Assembly (NCBI GenBank): GCA_023245695.1
Contig: JAHFJT010000040.1
Span: 1 to 7,995, forward strand
Direction: 5' to 3'
Source: Candidatus Peregrinibacteria bacterium
GTDB taxonomy: Bacteria > Patescibacteriota > Gracilibacteria > UBA1369 > UBA12463
DNA: 7,995 nt
This document shows positions 5,576 through 7,995 of the stretch, one piece after another. Below the pieces are notes generated by a model. The model was not told the origin of the DNA and did not search any database. It worked only from the letters and a program-made list of their open reading frames with translations. The stretch's first letter is position 1. Each line of letters begins with the position of its first letter. The translations under genes were made by a program, and so were the position numbers.

Positions 5576-5577
5576 TG

Positions 5578-6051
5578 CTACTTCACCTCCCGCTTCATCA
5601 TCAACTTTCCCATTCGAAACTCCGGTCCCATAAAATCACACTCAGTGCAACGCGAGTCATGAAACTGCGTAATCGTTGTTGTCACGCGGTACGGCACGTC
5701 TTTTTTGAAGTACATATCGCATGCATCCTGGCCGGCCTTCAGGCACGTCAGCACTCCTGATTCTATAGGCCAAGGAAACTTCTTCTGAGAAGCTTTTGCG
5801 AGCTTGATCGTACAGATAAATCCATAGTCCCCGTCTGAACAATTCACCGTTCCGTTCGCAATTTTTTTTCCTTCAAGGATAACGGTCGCTGGGTATGCGC
5901 CCGTCGTCACGTACGAGACCTTCATGCCTTTCACTACATCTCCAACCTTGAGACCGTCCCATGGTGTCGTGATACTTTCTGCAAAGGCTGCCTGTGCTGT
6001 AAGAGAAAAGAGGCTGATGAGTGCGACGAACGTGGTGGTGAGTTTTTTCAT
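5578..6051 (-). CDS. Secreted six-cysteine protein of unknown function
   Basis: I do not recognise the family. The 157-residue product begins with a clear Sec signal peptide: KK at 2-3, a hydrophobic core at 4-20, and a likely cut after AFA (22-24). There is no lipobox cysteine, so it is probably exported rather than lipid-anchored. The mature part (25-157) has no further membrane helix and looks mainly beta-stranded (KVGDVVKGMKVSYV, ATVILEGKKIANGTV). Six cysteines at 71, 80, 103, 111, 135 and 138 could form three disulfides; the last two make a CTEC motif. The ATG at 6051 is preceded directly by CCCTCCT, which resembles the anti-Shine-Dalgarno end of 16S rRNA rather than a ribosome binding site. 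A candidate promoter lies about 30 bases upstream, so it need not depend on the kinase gene before it. Function unknown. Confidence 0.85.
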   Translation of the reverse strand: MKKLTTTFVALISLFSLTAQAAFAESITTPWDGLKVGDVVKGMKVSYVTTGAYPATVILEGKKIANGTVNCSDGDYGFICTIKLAKASQKKFPWPIESGVLTCLKAGQDACDMYFKKDVPYRVTTTITQFHDSRCTECDFMGPEFRMGKLMMKREVK

Positions 6052-6080
6052 AGGAGGGTAGAAAAGAGTAATGCGGATGA

Positions 6081-6109
6081 AGTATACCTTGTAGCAAGCC
6101 TCATGTTAC
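6081..6109 (-). promoter_or_regulatory. Candidate promoter of the secreted-protein gene
   Basis: GTAACA (6109-6104) is followed after 17 bases by TATACT (6086-6081) on the minus strand, matching four and five of six consensus bases. Transcription would start near 6074, about 23 bases before the ATG. It lies just after the kinase stop. Confidence 0.5.
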
Positions 6110-6114
6110 ACCAT

Positions 6115-7023
6115 TTATATTGCAAGTATACGTTTTACCTCTTCTCGAGATTGCGGACGCTCTTCCGGATAGTAAGCGGTGGCTTGCGTGATGAAACTCA
6201 CAAGCCGCTCAGACTGCTTCTCGTTCTCACCATCCTTGCGAGCGATGTTTCGGAAGAGCTGTCGTGCAGCAAGTCTTCTCTGTTCCGGTTCGGGTGCACG
6301 CGTGAGAAAATCGAGAATTCCATATTGGGCAAGCATCGCCTTTGTATCAATTCGATATGCAAGCCCTACGAGACGCAGCGCGCTTTTTCCGAGAGCGTGC
6401 ATGTCTGTTCCACGCACATATCTTCCCTCAATGTGTTCAGGTGACATGAAATCCGGCGTTCCGAAACGCAGAGGAGGATTACCAATTCGTATATCACCGA
6501 GGGGAGCAAGATAATCCATGTCGATAAGTTTGGACCTCGGCGCGCCCTGATCTCCGGTTTTTCGAACGATATTTGCGGGCTTCACATCTCCATGCGCCAT
6601 TTCATGTTGGAGAAGTACGTCGATCTGTTCTGCAATGTCGAGTACGATCCTTGAAATAGTTTTAGAGTTAAGTTTTTCAATGCGCTCAGCCACGGTTCCC
6701 TCAATAAATTCTGTAACGACAACGTGATTGTCGCAGTGATGCATATCAGGAAAACCGGAAGGACGCAGCACTTCTCGAAGTTTTTTCCAGTGCTCAAAAG
6801 CTCGATTCGCGACGGCGCTTTGACTTTCGTTTCTAAATATTTTCAGCACGAATGCGTTCTCTTCATCGAGAATATTTTTTGTCTTCATTTTCTTTGTTAC
6901 CTTTCTAACTTTTAGCGCCTGCATCACCCCCTTCCCCTCACGAAGAATAGCCTCAACTTGAAAGGCTTGATCGCCGAGATCAATAGTAGCGCCTGGATTG
7001 TAATAGGGGGAGAGTGACGGCAT
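6115..7023 (-). CDS. Hanks-type serine/threonine protein kinase, compact and soluble
   Basis: This is a protein-kinase-fold enzyme that would phosphorylate Ser or Thr on unknown targets. Its 302 residues show, in order: a reduced glycine loop GKGVM (30-34), the lysine of FVLKIF (K61, VAIK equivalent), the catalytic loop HGDVKPANI (144-152) with D146, K148 and N151, a metal-binding D168 in IDMDY (DFG replaced by DMD), the activation-segment end GTPDFMSPE (188-196), the conserved Asp of TDMHALG (D207), and the subdomain XI Arg in RPQSREEV (R289). The catalytic residues are intact, so activity is likely. There is no transmembrane helix and no PASTA or other sensor domain, unlike PknB-type receptors. 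Basic residues KKMKTK (44-49) form a short insertion before the lysine strand. The ATG at 7023 has C-rich upstream sequence and no Shine-Dalgarno sequence. Its neighbours, a secreted protein gene and divergent purL, do not reveal a substrate. Lipopolysaccharide- or antibiotic-kinase relatives are less likely given GTPDFMSPE. Confidence 0.92.
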   Translation of the reverse strand: MPSLSPYYNPGATIDLGDQAFQVEAILREGKGVMQALKVRKVTKKMKTKNILDEENAFVLKIFRNESQSAVANRAFEHWKKLREVLRPSGFPDMHHCDNHVVVTEFIEGTVAERIEKLNSKTISRIVLDIAEQIDVLLQHEMAHGDVKPANIVRKTGDQGAPRSKLIDMDYLAPLGDIRIGNPPLRFGTPDFMSPEHIEGRYVRGTDMHALGKSALRLVGLAYRIDTKAMLAQYGILDFLTRAPEPEQRRLAARQLFRNIARKDGENEKQSERLVSFITQATAYYPEERPQSREEVKRILAI

Positions 7024-7056
7024 GGGTGTAGAACCGTTTTTTTAAAATGAGGTGTT

Positions 7057-7085
7057 ATTTTGCTGTATAGTAGCTGTTTTGTCAA
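7057..7085 (-). promoter_or_regulatory. Candidate promoter of the kinase gene
   Basis: A perfect TTGACA (7085-7080) is followed after 17 bases by CAAAAT (7062-7057), a four-of-six match to the -10 box. The start would be near 7050, 27 bases before the ATG. The -10 element is weak, so this is tentative. Confidence 0.4.
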
Positions 7086-7100
7086 TTTTTTGGCTTACAG

Positions 7101-7129
7101 TTGCCTCAAAGCCGCCCATCCGTTATAGT
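7101..7129 (+). promoter_or_regulatory. Candidate promoter of purL
   Basis: TTGCCT (7101-7106) and TATAGT (7124-7129) are 17 bases apart and match four and five of six consensus bases. Transcription would start near 7136, giving a 32-base leader. I see no purine riboswitch or PurR-type operator in so short a leader. Confidence 0.6.
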
Positions 7130-7167
7130 GCGGGCGTAAAGCTATACACGCTACGATCCACACCCCT

Positions 7168-7995
7168 ATGCAGGACATTCTTGAATTTTCAAAGCTGAAT
7201 GATGAGGAACTCGTGGAAGTTCTGCGCAAGCATAAGATTGGACTGAGTGTGAGTGAGGCGCGGCATATTGTCGAGCTTCTTGGACGTGATCCTAGCCTTA
7301 CTGAAGCTACTGTTTGGGGAATTCAGGGCTCGGAGCACTGTTCGTACAAGTCGAGTCGGAAACACCTGAAAGGCTTTCCAATCCACGCACCAAATGTAAT
7401 CGTGCCGGTCGGAGAGGACTCTGGAATTTTTTCACTCATTGAACACGAGGTCGACGGTAAATCTGAGCGTTATGGCGTGATCGTCGCCCATGAAAGCCAC
7501 AACCACCCTTCACAGATCGTGCCGTTCGAAGGCGCATCGACGGGTGTGGGTGGGATCGTCCGAGATATTTGCTGTATGGGTGGACGTGTGATTGGAACGA
7601 TGGATGCGCTGCGATTTGGAGATATTACGCGAAATCAGTCGAAGTGGATTGCGAATGGCGTGGTGAGCGGAATTAGTGGATACGGCAATCCGATTGGTGT
7701 GCCGAACCTCGGTGGAGATACGTTTTTTCACCCGGGATACAATGATAACTGTTTGGTGAATGTGGTCGCGATTGGAACGGTGCGCGAGAGTGATGTGATT
7801 CACTCGTACGTTCCAGAAGAGGCCGCGGATCGTGGATACGAGTTTATTGCCGTCGGTAAGCCAACAGATCGAAGTGGTATGGGTGGCGCGAGTTTTGCAT
7901 CACAGAGTTTTGCGGATGCGGGTACGGGAACAAATGCGGGGCCGACCGACGCAAGCGTCGCCCTAGAGGCGAAAAAAAGTGCGGTGCAAGAGCCG
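7168..7995 (+). CDS. purL: Phosphoribosylformylglycinamidine synthase (PurL), partial at right edge
   Basis: PurL converts FGAR, ATP and glutamine-derived ammonia to FGAM in the fourth step of de novo purine synthesis. The visible 276 residues are the N-terminal part. Diagnostic motifs are EHCSYKSSR (56-64) with its catalytic His57, HESHNHPSQIVPFEGASTGVGGIVRDI (108-134), which is the ATP and magnesium site, LRFGDI (148-153), GISGYGNPIGVPNLGGDTFFHPGY (168-191) and GMGGASFAS (237-245). A Gly/Thr/Ala-rich stretch (249-268) follows GMGGASFAS where a short acidic segment is usual. Small departures from the common form include MGGR for MGAR and GGDTF for GGEVYF. The N-terminal region is short, so it resembles the small PurL (about 700-1000 residues, working with PurQ and PurS) rather than the fused large form; the missing C-terminus leaves this open. 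The ATG at 7168 has ACACCCCT before it and no Shine-Dalgarno sequence. Confidence 0.96.
   Translation, partial: MQDILEFSKLNDEELVEVLRKHKIGLSVSEARHIVELLGRDPSLTEATVWGIQGSEHCSYKSSRKHLKGFPIHAPNVIVPVGEDSGIFSLIEHEVDGKSERYGVIVAHESHNHPSQIVPFEGASTGVGGIVRDICCMGGRVIGTMDALRFGDITRNQSKWIANGVVSGISGYGNPIGVPNLGGDTFFHPGYNDNCLVNVVAIGTVRESDVIHSYVPEEAADRGYEFIAVGKPTDRSGMGGASFASQSFADAGTGTNAGPTDASVALEAKKSAVQEP

Larger units (their letters stand above)
5347..5577. other. Gene-free, palindrome-rich intergenic region
   Basis: No plausible gene lies in these 231 bases, between the convergent ends of rpsR and the secreted-protein gene. It is dense in symmetric sequence: a hairpin at 5366-5390, GCTCTAGAGC (5420-5429), a perfect 24-bp palindrome (5436-5459), ATAGCTAT (5457-5464), TGCATGCA (5466-5473), GGGCA/TGCCC (5495-5499/5513-5517), CCCGC/GCGGG (5515-5519/5546-5550) and a 6-bp stem at 5561-5575. 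TGTATTGC occurs twice directly and once inverted. It could encode a structured RNA, or be an intergenic repeat or a protein-binding locus. I see no convincing promoter for an RNA. Confidence 0.6.

Noticed and set aside
5310..5576. 88-codon minus-strand frame across the palindromic region and terminator
   Set aside because: It overlaps the rpsR terminator and repeats, has no recognisable domain, and its sequence is explained by the noncoding elements.
1..7995. TGA recoded to glycine, as in Gracilibacteria
   Set aside because: All genes are complete with GGN glycines and no in-frame TGA; nothing requires recoding.
1..7995. CRISPR array, tRNA or rRNA gene, insertion sequence, or defence or toxin-antitoxin system
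   Set aside because: I saw no regularly spaced repeats, cloverleaf or rRNA-like segments, transposase motifs or known defence domains in either strand.

Overview
The window looks like a chromosomal segment of a Patescibacteria (Candidate Phyla Radiation) bacterium, possibly near Peregrinibacteria; the lineage is an inference. Support comes from four things. A small membrane protein (1264-1857) resembles a PH-like family I associate with these genomes. YidD carries an SPDHG motif and a short insertion before its CR..PSCS core. bS6 has a long Ala/Pro/Lys tail. Start codons sit in C/T-rich contexts with no clear Shine-Dalgarno sequence. The genetic code appears standard: glycine uses GGN, CGA is read as Arg in bS18, and no gene needs TGA readthrough.

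Left part (1-3492, all minus strand, transcribed right to left). A membrane-anchored cell-wall hydrolase with two LysM domains and an M23 peptidase domain (2202-3464) is followed closely by yidD. Just past the yidD stop, a consensus-like promoter (TTGCAC, 17 bp, TATAAT) with a dyad over its start site begins a second unit. That unit holds two unrecognised genes: a two-helix membrane protein and a long helical protein that runs off the left edge. Upstream of the hydrolase are a G-quadruplex-like tract and a possible short leader ORF.

Centre (3493-5577). An AT-rich divergent region leads into the classic rpsF-ssb-rpsR operon on the plus strand (bS6, single-stranded DNA-binding protein, bS18), closed by a strong intrinsic terminator. 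Then comes a 230-bp gene-free stretch dense in palindromes, including a perfect 24-bp palindrome and three copies of a TGTATTGC motif. This is the most unusual noncoding part of the window.

Right part (5578-7995). On the minus strand are a small secreted six-cysteine protein of unknown function and, upstream of it, a compact soluble Hanks-type kinase with a DMD in place of DFG. Each has its own candidate promoter. Divergent from the kinase, purL (FGAM synthase, de novo purine synthesis) starts from a plausible promoter and runs off the right edge.

Overall this is mostly housekeeping DNA. I see no phage, transposon, CRISPR, toxin-antitoxin or recognised defence genes. The points worth a second look are the two-gene unknown membrane operon, the palindromic region after rpsR, the hydrolase leader, and the translation-start context shared by many genes.
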